Below are positions 51,376 to 60,264 of a DNA stretch of 64,000 nt, one piece after another. Origin of the DNA: Methanoculleus formosensis (lineage in GTDB: Archaea; Halobacteriota; Methanomicrobia; Methanomicrobiales; Methanoculleaceae). How positions within the stretch are numbered: the first letter of the stretch is position 1; every line of letters starts with the position of its first letter. Under the pieces are notes generated by a model. The model ran no database searches. It was given only the letters and a program-made list of their open reading frames with translations, and had not been told where the DNA came from. The stretch covers positions 1-64,000 of the forward strand of contig NZ_VHLL01000003.1 of the NCBI RefSeq assembly GCF_025384765.1. Direction: 5' to 3'. A program made the position numbers and the translations under genes.

Positions 51376-51882
51376 CCGGTTTTCTCACCTGAAGTGATGT
51401 TGGAGTGGAAGAGAGATGAGTGTTGTTATTTGGGTCCGAGGAGGAGACGGGGATCGCATGGTTTACGTGCAGGCGTAGAGGCGCAATGGATGCTCATGTA
51501 TCAGAATTTCTGCCGATGCCATCGAGCCGTTACTGCCGGGTCTGCCCGGGGGTGGCCTGCGACCGCCTTTGACGGCGCATCGAGCGGCGGGAACCCAATC
51601 CCGCTCCTTGAGACGCGGGCGCCCCTCTTCCCGAACCCGAGGAACCCCGATTTCGTCCGGCTACAGGTCAACTGCCGGTAGGGACTCCCGGAGGAGGACT
51701 TCCTGTACTACATCGCCACCGACCACGCAGGGATGGGGGCAGCGGAGCGATCCCCGCGCGTCGCCGAGGCTGCACCCGGCAGGAGCCCTACGTGCAGGCG
51801 ATCGTCGAGCTGCTCGGCGGGGAGGATATACCGGAGATATGGGCGATACAGGGCCGGTAAGTAGGGTGCGAACACCGCACCC
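51376..51882. other. intergenic region with possible decayed coding DNA
   Basis: This is about 500 bases between two leftward genes. Short rightward segments look protein-like but are broken by stops and frame changes: one reads SRYCRVCPGVACDRL (about 51520-51565), one EEDFLYYIATDHAG (about 51690-51732), and one EPYVQAIVELLGGEDIPEIW ending at 51860. They suggest a decayed gene that I cannot identify. Confidence 0.35.
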
Positions 51883-52839
51883 TCATCCCCAGCCCAGGCC
51901 GTACGCCAGCACCGCGACCAGCATCACCATGATCCCGTTCCGGAGTCCCGTCGAGACGAGCATGATCTCGGCCCCGGTCCGCACCCCGAAGATCGCGATG
52001 TACGAAGACCCGAGCCACCGGATACTCCGCGTCACGCTGGTGAGGACGTTCCCCACAAGGAGCGTGAGGATGATCTGCTGCCAGGTCATATCCCCGGTGG
52101 CGAGCAGGGTGGAGGCGACGCTCGCACCCGCGACGAAACTGCCGAACTGAGCCGCGATGATGGCGAAGCCTTCCGGGGGCACGGGGAAGACCCCTCCTGC
52201 GCCCTGCATCCACCCGGCGAGCAGGTCGAAGGTGCCCGCGTTGATGAGGAAAGCGACGATGACGATGGTGGGGATGGTGATCGAGAGCAGGCGCTTGAGG
52301 ATCTTTATTGAGGATGCCCATGCCGTCTCGAGCGCCTCCCGGAGCGTGACAGCCGGCTCCTCCTCGGGGATGACCGGCGTGCATGCCGTCGGGGTGAGGA
52401 CTGCCCGACCGTAGAGCATGATGACCACGGTCTTTACGAGGCCGACGAGCATCAGCAGGCCAAAGTAGATGAGGCCGGGGATGCCGAGGAGCGGGATGTA
52501 GACCGGGAGGAGGTAGCGCCAGTGCATCACGACCGTCGGAAACGAGTTCATTGTCGCCGCGATGATCAGTTCCTTGCGGTTGATGATCTCCTTTGTATGG
52601 TAGTCCAGCAGCATGGCGTTCGCGGCTGGCGGAGAGACGAAGGCCATGAGAAAACTCGTCCCGCACTCCTCCCGGAGGCGGGCGAACGTGGTGAGGGGGC
52701 GGGAGAAGACTGCAATCTTCCCGGCGACATTCAGGGCGACGAGCATCTCGGCGAGGAAGACCCCGGCGATCATCATCGGGACCATCTCGCCGAGCAGGCT
52801 GGCAGCGAGCGTCACTGTCTGGATGATACTGTCGTACAT
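51883..52839 (-). CDS. Gate-domain (nucleoside-recognition) membrane protein
   Basis: The product has 318 residues and eight or so membrane segments. The pattern MVPMMIAGVFLAEMLVAL, then FVSPPAANAMLL, with a C-terminal repeat of similar design (AAQFGSFVAGASVASTLL), matches the nucleoside-recognition/Gate domain family related to concentrative nucleoside transporters and FeoB gates. The substrate is unknown. I start at MYDSIIQTVTL (52839), which begins the first helix; 13 upstream codons are open. Confidence 0.75.
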   Translation of the reverse strand: MYDSIIQTVTLAASLLGEMVPMMIAGVFLAEMLVALNVAGKIAVFSRPLTTFARLREECGTSFLMAFVSPPAANAMLLDYHTKEIINRKELIIAATMNSFPTVVMHWRYLLPVYIPLLGIPGLIYFGLLMLVGLVKTVVIMLYGRAVLTPTACTPVIPEEEPAVTLREALETAWASSIKILKRLLSITIPTIVIVAFLINAGTFDLLAGWMQGAGGVFPVPPEGFAIIAAQFGSFVAGASVASTLLATGDMTWQQIILTLLVGNVLTSVTRSIRWLGSSYIAIFGVRTGAEIMLVSTGLRNGIMVMLVAVLAYGLGWG

Positions 52840-53185
52840 GCCTCTCCCGGGGCATCGGCGTCCTGGAAGCTGCCGCACCCTGCGATATGAAGGAGATTCG
52901 CTTAATATCTAATAAATAATTGGTTTTATGTAAAAAAATCCCAATAAATATGATATAACTCAATATTGGTAGCATTCAGGACTCGGCACACCGTTTGCCC
53001 CTCCAGCACAACGACTCGTTTCATAGTTGTGAATTGGATTAGTGTTATATATGAGTGAATTATTTTTACTAAAGAATATCAAAAATATATTTTTTTGCAC
53101 CTAGTATTACTAATATATACAATAGTATCACTAAAATACCAATGCCCGTACACTGGAATGGGCAAACAAAGGAAGCGGAGATAAA
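52840..53185. other. AT-rich regulatory region upstream of cooC
   Basis: These 346 bases between divergent genes are strikingly AT-rich compared with the rest. They hold promoter elements for both sides and a pair of 16-base direct repeats (53102-53138). The small hairpin GCCC...GGGC (53144-53163) lies just before cooC. No gene is seen. Confidence 0.55.
53102..53138 (+). promoter_or_regulatory. two 16-bp direct repeats upstream of cooC
   Basis: TAGTATTACTAATATA (53102-53117) and TAGTATCACTAAAATA (53123-53138) match at 14 of 16 positions and start 21 bases apart, two helical turns. A TATA-like element overlaps the first copy. They could be binding sites for a regulator of the cooC cluster. 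Confidence 0.45.
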
Positions 53186-53944
53186 ATGAAGATCGCTATC
53201 TGTGGAAAAGGGGGCAGCGGAAAGAGCACTCTCACTGCCCTGCTCGCACGTGAGTATGCACGGCGGAACCACCCCGTGCTGGTCGTCGATACCGATGAAT
53301 CGAACCTCGGACTGCATCGTCTGCTCGGGACGGACGCACCGTCCGATCTGATGGGATACTTTGGGGGCAAGAAGGTCGTGGGAACGAAGCTCATGGCGGC
53401 GATGCGGGACAACGCATCCGTCAACGTGATCGAGGGGACATGGACACTTGATAGCCTTCCTGAGGACTATGTCGCCGAAGATCATGGCGTTCGACTCATC
53501 GCCATCGGCAAGATCCACGACGCAGGAGAGGGGTGTGCATGCCCGATGGGAATGCTTGCCAGGCAGTTTCTTGGAAGCCTCCACCTCGGTGACAACGATG
53601 TCGTCATCGCAGACACCGAGGCAGGGATCGAGCATTTCGGCCGTGGAATCGATCAGGAGGCCGACGTGATCCTCATGGTGCTCGACCCCTCGTTCGAGTC
53701 GCTACGGCTCGCGGAGAAGATTACGGGAATGGCGGAGGGGATCGGTGTCCCGCTCTACTACGTGCTGAACAAGGCAGATCCGGCCATGGCTGCCCGGGTG
53801 CGAGAAGGAGTTGCGGACCCGTCCCGGATCGTCTGTGAAATCCCGCAGGAACCCGGCATCCTTGAAGCAGGTCTCGGCGGGCAGGCTTTGACGGATGGGC
53901 ATCAGGCCATCGGCACACTGGTCGAAGTGCTGGAAAGGCGGTAA
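53186..53944 (+). CDS. CooC-type MinD/ParA-family ATPase
   Basis: A P-loop ATPase of 252 residues. The deviant Walker A CGKGGSGKSTL is at the N-terminus, VVDTDESNLGL is the switch region, and the paired cysteines CACPM near residue 114 are the CooC dimer metal-binding motif. CooC delivers nickel to CO dehydrogenase and related enzymes. No CODH gene is in the window; the neighbours are a flavin-reductase-like protein and a methyltransferase. The A/T-rich upstream region with direct repeats suggests specific control. Confidence 0.85.
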   Translation: MKIAICGKGGSGKSTLTALLAREYARRNHPVLVVDTDESNLGLHRLLGTDAPSDLMGYFGGKKVVGTKLMAAMRDNASVNVIEGTWTLDSLPEDYVAEDHGVRLIAIGKIHDAGEGCACPMGMLARQFLGSLHLGDNDVVIADTEAGIEHFGRGIDQEADVILMVLDPSFESLRLAEKITGMAEGIGVPLYYVLNKADPAMAARVREGVADPSRIVCEIPQEPGILEAGLGGQALTDGHQAIGTLVEVLERR

Positions 53945-53992
53945 ACGCCATACAGCATAATGCTGAGATCAAATGCAACGGGTGTAAGAATC

Positions 53993-54574
53993 ATGCAACT
54001 ATCACCGCACAAACGCGAAAACGTCCTGCCGCTCCCCGTGGTGCTCATCTCGACGGTCTCGAAGACCGGGACCCGCAATGCCGCACCGTGGGGGAATATC
54101 ACGCCGATCCTTCGGCCTCTCGACGAGGTCGTCCTTGCCTCATGGCTACGGCGCGACACCCTCGACAACATCAGGGAAACCGGCGAGTTCGTCGTCAACG
54201 TACCGCCGGCCGCGATGGTCGAAGAGGTGATGGTCTGCGCCCGGAACTACCCGCCCGAAGTCGACGAGTTCGAGGAAGCAGGGCTCACCCCCCGCCCCTC
54301 GGTCGTCGTCGCACCACCGGGCATCGAGGGGTCAGTCGCATGGATGGAGTGCCGGCTCGTCGAGGAGATCACGAGGGAGAAGTATGCACTCGTCATCGGC
54401 AAAGTCGTTTATCTCGAAGTGAACGACCGGTATGCCACCGGCGAGGGCAACATGGACTTCGGCGCCGCCCGACCGCTCTGTATGGTCTGCGGAAACGACG
54501 GAATCCGGTTCACCTATCCCGTCGATGCAGGACGGTTTGCGCTGTACTCCGAGATGTTTGTCAGGAAGCCCTGA
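53993..54574 (+). CDS. flavin reductase-like FMN-binding protein
   Basis: The product has 193 residues and the split-barrel flavin reductase fold: LPLPVVLISTVSKTGTRNAAPWGNITP, then LASWLRRDTLDNIRETGEFVVNV in pieces, and VGKVV-like LVIGKVVYLEVND. Archaeal relatives move electrons to or from flavin. It lies 48 bases after cooC on the same strand. The ATG at 53993 was chosen over 53960 because conserved residues begin right after it. Confidence 0.8.
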   Translation: MQLSPHKRENVLPLPVVLISTVSKTGTRNAAPWGNITPILRPLDEVVLASWLRRDTLDNIRETGEFVVNVPPAAMVEEVMVCARNYPPEVDEFEEAGLTPRPSVVVAPPGIEGSVAWMECRLVEEITREKYALVIGKVVYLEVNDRYATGEGNMDFGAARPLCMVCGNDGIRFTYPVDAGRFALYSEMFVRKP

Positions 54575-54628
54575 ATGTCCCCTGTGAGCCGATGAAAGCG
54601 ATGATCCAGGAATACCAGGAGGAGAAGT

Positions 54629-55471
54629 ATGGAAACCCGCTCAATTGACTGGAACTGCATATGGAGAGAACAGCGGAGACGACACCACGAAGCGAACCGA
54701 GACTCAGCAGATGCGAGTTTCTGGGACGCAAAAGGCGCGGCCCGCAGGTTTTATCGGGCGGCACAGGAGAATAACGGAGAGCGGATCGAAAAGACCCTCC
54801 GGGACCTGCCCCTGACGGACACGTCACGGGTGCTCGACGTCGGGGCGGGGCCGGGAGCCCTTGCCATCCCCATAGCAAGGCGGGTCAGCCACGTTACGGC
54901 GGTCGAACCCTCGGAGGGGATGCGATCGGTGTTCGATGAGGAGATAGCAGCGGAAGGGATCGGCAACATCGATGTGGTGCCGAAACGGTGGGAGGACGTC
55001 AGTGTAGCAGACGATCTCAGCCCGCCGTACGATGTCGTATTCGCGTCCTACTCCCTTGACGTCCCCGATATCGTGGACACCGTCAGGAAACTCGAGGAGG
55101 CATCCTCCCGGTATGTTTACATCTACTGGTTTGCCGGGGAGACGTCATGGGACGCGATGTCGCGGGAGCTCTGGCCTCTCCTCCACGGCTCGTCGTTCGC
55201 CTCCTCACCCAAATGCGATATCCTCTACAACGTCCTGTACTCAATGGGTATCTATCCGAATATCAAGACGTTCCCCCTCCGACAGATCAACCGGTTTGTC
55301 GACATCGACGAGGCGGTCGACCACTTCGCGTCGAAGTGCTTCGCCGTGACGGAGGAGCAGAAAGAGGTGCTCAGGCAGTACCTGGAACGGTATGTCGGAC
55401 CAGAAGGGGTTATCGTCGTGCCCGGGGATTCGACCCGGGTGAAGGTCTGGTGGGAGAAGGCGGATTCGTAG
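54629..55471 (+). CDS. class I SAM-dependent methyltransferase
   Basis: The product has 280 residues. The SAM-binding loop VLDVGAGPGALAIPIA (about 69-84) is followed by the acidic VEPSEGM, and YDVVFASYSLD is motif IV. The C-terminal 130 residues are specific and include aromatic segments (YVYIYWFAGETSWDAM). The substrate cannot be told. GAGGAGAAGT precedes the ATG. It is the third gene of the cooC cluster, and a role in cofactor or metal-ligand modification is speculative. Confidence 0.85.
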   Translation: METRSIDWNCIWREQRRRHHEANRDSADASFWDAKGAARRFYRAAQENNGERIEKTLRDLPLTDTSRVLDVGAGPGALAIPIARRVSHVTAVEPSEGMRSVFDEEIAAEGIGNIDVVPKRWEDVSVADDLSPPYDVVFASYSLDVPDIVDTVRKLEEASSRYVYIYWFAGETSWDAMSRELWPLLHGSSFASSPKCDILYNVLYSMGIYPNIKTFPLRQINRFVDIDEAVDHFASKCFAVTEEQKEVLRQYLERYVGPEGVIVVPGDSTRVKVWWEKADS

Positions 55472-55962
55472 CCAGGCCGCGAAAAAGACCATCATGCCGA
55501 CCTGTGGCGACTGCGGCTTCCAGACTAAGAAGGCCGCGACCGAAGGGAATGCAGCATCAACGCCCCGTTCCCGCCGACCGGGCCGCAGGCGGTGTCTTTC
55601 CCGGATGTTTCGGCCACGCGGATGATGCCGTAGGGTTCGAAGGCCTTACTCGATCGAACGGCATGCCCGTATCTGCCAGGAGCGGATGCTTTTTGTGCGG
55701 CACTGCGGCACGATCGCCCGGCGTCGCGCCTGCGATTGAAGCGTGACTGCCGGGCAGCAGAGAGCCGGGGCTCCGGTGATGCAGTTCCCGGTAGATGAAC
55801 CACTCTGCTTCCGGAGTTATGAAAATTAAGGTTGATAAATAAGATTAAGTATGATATCGATTAAAAGATGTAATACCTGAAGGGCGTGTTGCAGGCGGAC
55901 TCTTTTGTCCATTCTGCCCAACAGAATCCCTTTTCCGGTATTTTATGTACGGTGATTCAAGA
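55472..55962. other. intergenic region before the metal P-type ATPase
   Basis: These 490 bases begin GC-rich without a convincing gene; a short frame from 55494 starts MPTCGDCGFQTKKA but soon turns into Arg/Pro-rich sequence. The second half (55815-55875) is AT-rich and includes TAAATAAGATTAAG and similar sequences, a likely promoter for the ATPase. Confidence 0.4.
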
Positions 55963-57888
55963 ATGGATGTGACTCACGATTCTTCTGGACCATTGATTGC
56001 TGCCTCCCGATCTCTTCTCCGGGACTATAGAGAATTCCTGCTCGCTCCAGGCACAATCTTCACGCTTGTCAGCGGCATCCTCCTCGGGGTTGCCGTCCTG
56101 TACCAGGCTTCCGGTCTCGTTACCGGTACCGCCCCGGAAGCCTATGGAGATTGGATATACCTTGCAGCTGCTCTGGTGGGGTCGTCATTCATCTGGTACA
56201 GCGCCATCCAGGGAATCCGCGAAGGAGATTTCACCGCCGACATCCCGGTCTCCCTTGCCACAGCAGCAGCAATCGCGATCGGTGAGTACTCCGCCGCTGC
56301 CGTTGTCGCCGTGCTCCTTCTCTTTGGCGGACTCCTTGAGGATCTTGTCGCCACCCGTGCCGACCGGGCGCTTGACGCGCTGGCCCGGCTGCTGCCCGAC
56401 CGGGTGACCGTCCGGCGCAACGGCGAAGACCTTTCTCTCTCTCCTGACGATCTGGTTATCGGCGATCTTCTGATCGTACGTTCCGGGGAGCGGATCGCTG
56501 TCGACGGGGAGATCCTGTTTGGAGAGGCTGCCGTCAACCAGTCGGCGATAACCGGGGAGAGCGTACCGGTGGAGAAGCAGAAAGGGGATACCGTCTTCGC
56601 CGGTACCCTCAACGAGAACGGAGCGATCGAGGTCCGTGCGACCCGGGTCGGGACCGAGACAACGCTCGGCCAGATCCGCAGGCTCGTTGCGGACGCCCAG
56701 GAAGAGAAAGCGCCCGTCGAGCGTGTGCTCGACCGCTATGCAAAACTGTATACGCCGGCAGCCATCATCCTGGGGGTGGGGCTATGGTGGTGGAGCGGAA
56801 ACGTCCTGCAGGCGATCACCATGCTCATCGTCTTCTGCCCGTGCGTGATCGTCCTCGCGACACCGACGGCGCTCGTCGCCTCGATCGGGAATGCTGCGCT
56901 CAGGGGCAGTCTTGTGAAGAAGGGGGCAGCCGTGGAGACACTGGCGCAGGTCGATACCGTGATCTTCGATAAGACCGGGACGCTCACGCTCGGGGAACTG
57001 CAGCTCGTCGATGCGGTTCCCTTCGACGACGTACTCAAAACCAGCCTGATAGGGTATGCCGCATCCGCCGAGAAGTTCAGCGAACATCCGGTAGGCAGGG
57101 CGGTCGTACGGGCTGCTGAAGAGCAGGAGATCGGGGTCATGGACCCCGAATCCTGCGAACTCCTGACGGGCCTCGGCGTGAAGGCCCGAACCGGCGGGCA
57201 CACGGTCCTGCTCGGGCGCCCAAAACTCTTCTCCAGGATGGGAATCACCCTGCCCGGGACCGTTCTCCGGGAGATCGATGCCAGAACCCGCGAGGGAAAG
57301 AGTGTCATCGTCGTGATGATCGACGATGTGGTCAGCGGTCTCCTGATCTTTGAGGACACGCTCCGGGAGCATGCACAGGAGACCGTTGCCGCCCTCAACA
57401 CGGCGGGCATCAGGACGGTCATCGTAACGGGCGACAACCGGGAGACAGCCGCCAGGATCGCAGAAATGACCGGGATATCCGAGACTCACGCCGAGATGAT
57501 GCCGGAAGAAAAGGTCGGGATCGTGAAGCGGTTTCAGGAAGCAGGACACCGGGTGGCATTTGTCGGCGATGGGGTGAACGACGGCCCGGCGCTGGCGACC
57601 GCGGATGTGGGTGTCGCCATGGGCAACGCCGGCACGGACGTCGCTATCGAGACCGCGGATGTGGTGCTCTTATCGGACGACCTCCTCAAACTCCCGCACC
57701 TCATCGGCACCTCACAGAAAGCCCTCCGGACCATCCGGCAGAACCTTGTCTTCGCCGTTGCCGTTCTTCTCGTTGCCGTCTGTCTTACCGTCTTCAACAT
57801 TCTCACACCGGTGACGGGAGCGCTCCTGCACGAACTCTCTTCGATCCCGGTGATTGCTAACTCGGCACGGCTGATCGGGGTGAAGTAA
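55963..57888 (+). CDS. heavy-metal-translocating P1B-type ATPase
   Basis: An ion pump of 641 residues. The actuator motif is TGESVPVEK, the membrane metal site CPC in FCPCVIVLATPTAL, the phosphorylation site DKTGTLTLGE, then the SEHPVGRA His-Pro motif, TGDNRETA and VGDGVNDGPAL. No N-terminal metal-binding domain is present; a short acidic/Ser-rich start precedes the first helix. The CPC and HP motifs fit Cu+ or Zn2+/Cd2+ transport. GGTGATT five bases before the ATG at 55963 makes it the better start than 55945. Confidence 0.9.
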   Translation: MDVTHDSSGPLIAASRSLLRDYREFLLAPGTIFTLVSGILLGVAVLYQASGLVTGTAPEAYGDWIYLAAALVGSSFIWYSAIQGIREGDFTADIPVSLATAAAIAIGEYSAAAVVAVLLLFGGLLEDLVATRADRALDALARLLPDRVTVRRNGEDLSLSPDDLVIGDLLIVRSGERIAVDGEILFGEAAVNQSAITGESVPVEKQKGDTVFAGTLNENGAIEVRATRVGTETTLGQIRRLVADAQEEKAPVERVLDRYAKLYTPAAIILGVGLWWWSGNVLQAITMLIVFCPCVIVLATPTALVASIGNAALRGSLVKKGAAVETLAQVDTVIFDKTGTLTLGELQLVDAVPFDDVLKTSLIGYAASAEKFSEHPVGRAVVRAAEEQEIGVMDPESCELLTGLGVKARTGGHTVLLGRPKLFSRMGITLPGTVLREIDARTREGKSVIVVMIDDVVSGLLIFEDTLREHAQETVAALNTAGIRTVIVTGDNRETAARIAEMTGISETHAEMMPEEKVGIVKRFQEAGHRVAFVGDGVNDGPALATADVGVAMGNAGTDVAIETADVVLLSDDLLKLPHLIGTSQKALRTIRQNLVFAVAVLLVAVCLTVFNILTPVTGALLHELSSIPVIANSARLIGVK

Positions 57889-58026
57889 GATCCCGTCAAT
57901 TTTTCAGGCCGCCCCGGGGTATCGGGCGGCCTTCTGCTGACGAAACGCATCCGATGGGATACCTGCAAAAAAACGTTGCACTGCTCTCTTAATGCGCAGG
58001 CGGCCGGAGATCCCGGCCGCGCCCGA

Positions 58027-58431
58027 TCACTCCGGGCAGTCGATCTCCCGCGAGTAGGGTTTGATATCGAGAACCGGCGTCCCGTCGAGAGCTTCCAGCC
58101 CCCGGACCCGGATCGTGTTGCCCGTTATGTCGACGACGTCGACGAGCGAGAGGCTGACCGGGTTCGGCCGGTTTGGAGAGCGGGTTGCAAAGACGCCGTG
58201 TTCCACCGGGTTGTGCGGGGGCGTCGTGCGGAGCACACTCCGGTCGGCCCGGTCGAACCAGCAGAGCACGAAGAGGTGCTTCTTCTCCTCGACCCTGAAC
58301 AGGCCGGGAAGATATTGCTCGTCGATGACGATCTCCGCTTCGGTCTCGGTCAGCCTGCCCTGACGCGGGGCATCTTCCTTCTTCAGGTACGGCGAGGAGA
58401 CATAGCCGATGGGATTCAGGTCGACGTTCAT
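58027..58431 (-). CDS. trmO: tRNA (t6A37) N6-methyltransferase TrmO
   Basis: A beta-barrel SAM methyltransferase of 134 residues (TsaA/UPF0066 fold) that converts t6A37 to m6t6A37. Family signatures are IGYVSSPY near the start, EEKKHLFVLCWFDRA, HGVFATRSPNRPNPVSLS with the SAM-binding residues, and the final LDGTPVLDIKPY. It is the last gene of the metal-ABC operon, 2 bases after the binding-protein gene; this linkage to transport is unusual. Confidence 0.9.
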   Translation of the reverse strand: MNVDLNPIGYVSSPYLKKEDAPRQGRLTETEAEIVIDEQYLPGLFRVEEKKHLFVLCWFDRADRSVLRTTPPHNPVEHGVFATRSPNRPNPVSLSLVDVVDITGNTIRVRGLEALDGTPVLDIKPYSREIDCPE

Positions 58432-58433
58432 CC

Positions 58434-59408
58434 TTACCGCCTGCGGAGCAACAGGGCGCCGCCTCCCAGGATAGCCGCAACTGAGAGCACCGCGGGGAGC
58501 GGAGCAGCGGTCGCTGCCGGTACAGTCTCCTCCGCCACCGCAGCCTGTGCCGGAGTGACCAGGCCCTTGTTGTAGCGGATGACATCGGAAAGCGAGTCGA
58601 CGCCCGGGAGCGACTTGGGGAAGTTGGTGAAGATGACCCGCTCTACAGGCACCCCGTTGTCGCGAAGCGCCTCCTCGAGGCCCTTTGCCAGCTCGCCCGA
58701 CTGCATGTTCTCGATGATATACTGCACATTCTGGTATTTCGCGGGGTTGGCGTAGATGTCATCGACAACCTTCTGCGGGGTGAACTTGCCGCCCTGGTAG
58801 AACTCCGGCGCGTAGAGGGATACCATGTCCAGCCCGAGCCACCCGACCGCGGCATCCTGCTGCCAGACCATCACCACGGCATCCTGGCCGGGAATTACCT
58901 CCCGTTCTTCCACAGAGAGGTCTGCAGCATCGATATCAGCGAGGTACTCGCTCAACCGCGTCTCGTAGTAGGTCTGGTTTGCCGGGTCGGCGGCGATCAG
59001 CCATCCCGCCACCTCACGGGCGAGGTCTTGTGCCCCCGACGGAGTGTTCCAGGTCATGGAGGGATTCTCCAGGGTCACCCACGACACCGTGCCGTAGTTG
59101 TTCGCGGCCATGAAGTCGGTGACGTACGGCATCACGTAGGACTGGTCGACCGACCCGTTGTGGGCGATGAAGAGGTCGGCATCGCGGATGAATTCCTTCT
59201 GCATCTGGATGCGGTTCGGGATGATGTCTGCCTGCATGTGGGGGCAGATGGTCGGATCGGCGATGTAGATGACCTCGACCTTCTCACCGCCGATGTACTG
59301 GGCGGGGTCCCAGAGGACGGTGGTCGTGGAGACGACGCTGAGGGCATGCGCACCTGGTGCTACCAAACCCAAAATGAGTAGGAAAAAGATGATACGAAAT
59401 AGTTTCAT
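58434..59408 (-). CDS. metal ABC transporter substrate-binding protein (ZnuA/TroA type)
   Basis: The product has 324 residues. A signal peptide (MKLFRIIFFLLILGLVAPGAHA) precedes the TroA-like fold with a candidate metal His in TICPHMQADI and another in LFIAHNGSVD. The family is expected to bind Zn2+, Mn2+ or Fe2+. A Pro/Ala/Thr linker and the C-terminal LPAVLSVAAILGGGALLLRRR-type anchor (helix then RRR) tie it to the membrane. It is encoded after the permease and ATPase genes on the same strand. A GTG at 59432 is a possible earlier start. Confidence 0.85.
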   Translation of the reverse strand: MKLFRIIFFLLILGLVAPGAHALSVVSTTTVLWDPAQYIGGEKVEVIYIADPTICPHMQADIIPNRIQMQKEFIRDADLFIAHNGSVDQSYVMPYVTDFMAANNYGTVSWVTLENPSMTWNTPSGAQDLAREVAGWLIAADPANQTYYETRLSEYLADIDAADLSVEEREVIPGQDAVVMVWQQDAAVGWLGLDMVSLYAPEFYQGGKFTPQKVVDDIYANPAKYQNVQYIIENMQSGELAKGLEEALRDNGVPVERVIFTNFPKSLPGVDSLSDVIRYNKGLVTPAQAAVAEETVPAATAAPLPAVLSVAAILGGGALLLRRR

Positions 59409-59433
59409 ATTGAGAATGGTTGCGACAACCACC

Positions 59434-60264
59434 TTAAGTTTTTCGAAACGTGACGCGCCGCCTGGGTGAGAGGATCACCGCAACGATGAAGACGACGGAG
59501 AAGATGATGGCGGTCAGGGGGGCGACCGGGAGGGAGTATTCCAGGCCGATGAGGGCTCCGGATACGCTGACAACTGCGGCGACGGCCGGGGCGACCACAA
59601 ACATCGAGGAGAGCCGGTTGCAGAACTGGAGCGCGATAGCTGCCGGGATGACCAGCCAGACGTAGAGAAGGAGGCCCCCGATGATCGGGAGGCAGAGGGA
59701 AACGGTGAGCGCGATCATAAAGAGCATCGCGTAGTAGACCGGTTTCACCCGGATCCCGACCGACTCCGCAATCCGCTTGTTGAATATGATCGCAGTGATC
59801 TCCTTGTAGAGGACCAGGACAAAGGCAACTGCCACGATGCAGATGACGACGAGGAGGTAGATCTCCTCGCGGTAGAGGGAGATGACATCCCCGAAGAGGA
59901 GGCCCATGGTGGAGAACCCCCGTCCAAGGGTCTGCATGTAGGCGATGAAGAAGATGGCTACGGCCATGCAGATGCCGAAGAGCAGCCCGAGCGACGTATC
60001 GGGAGACAGCCGCGCCTTATCGGAGAGCGGGCCGATGAGGAAGGCGACGCCGATCCCGGCCACGATGGAACAGACGGTCGGGTTGAGGGAGAGGAACATC
60101 CCCACCGCTGCGCCGGCAAAGGCGGCATGAGCCATGGTGAACCCAATGGAGGAGATCTGGACCTGGGTGATGATGACGCTCAAGATGGCGCAGGCGATGG
60201 AGGCAAAGAGCATCGCCTCCACGGCATGGCAGACGATGTTGTTCTGGATGAGGAACTCAAGCAT
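59434..60264 (-). CDS. metal ABC transporter permease (ZnuB/MntB type)
   Basis: An integral membrane permease of 276 residues with about eight helices. The family signature is visible in IGFTMAHAAFAGAAVGMF near the N-terminus and PIIGGLLLYVWLVIPAAIAL in the second half. MLEFLIQNN at 60264 is the natural start and overlaps the ATPase stop by 8 bases, so the two are translationally coupled. It forms the membrane path for the cation delivered by the binding protein. Confidence 0.85.
   Translation of the reverse strand: MLEFLIQNNIVCHAVEAMLFASIACAILSVIITQVQISSIGFTMAHAAFAGAAVGMFLSLNPTVCSIVAGIGVAFLIGPLSDKARLSPDTSLGLLFGICMAVAIFFIAYMQTLGRGFSTMGLLFGDVISLYREEIYLLVVICIVAVAFVLVLYKEITAIIFNKRIAESVGIRVKPVYYAMLFMIALTVSLCLPIIGGLLLYVWLVIPAAIALQFCNRLSSMFVVAPAVAAVVSVSGALIGLEYSLPVAPLTAIIFSVVFIVAVILSPRRRVTFRKT

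Noticed and set aside
55494-55626. Short frame starting MPTCGDCGFQTKKA
   Set aside because: Two cysteines look like half of a zinc ribbon but no second pair follows in place and the sequence turns Arg/Pro-rich; left as intergenic.
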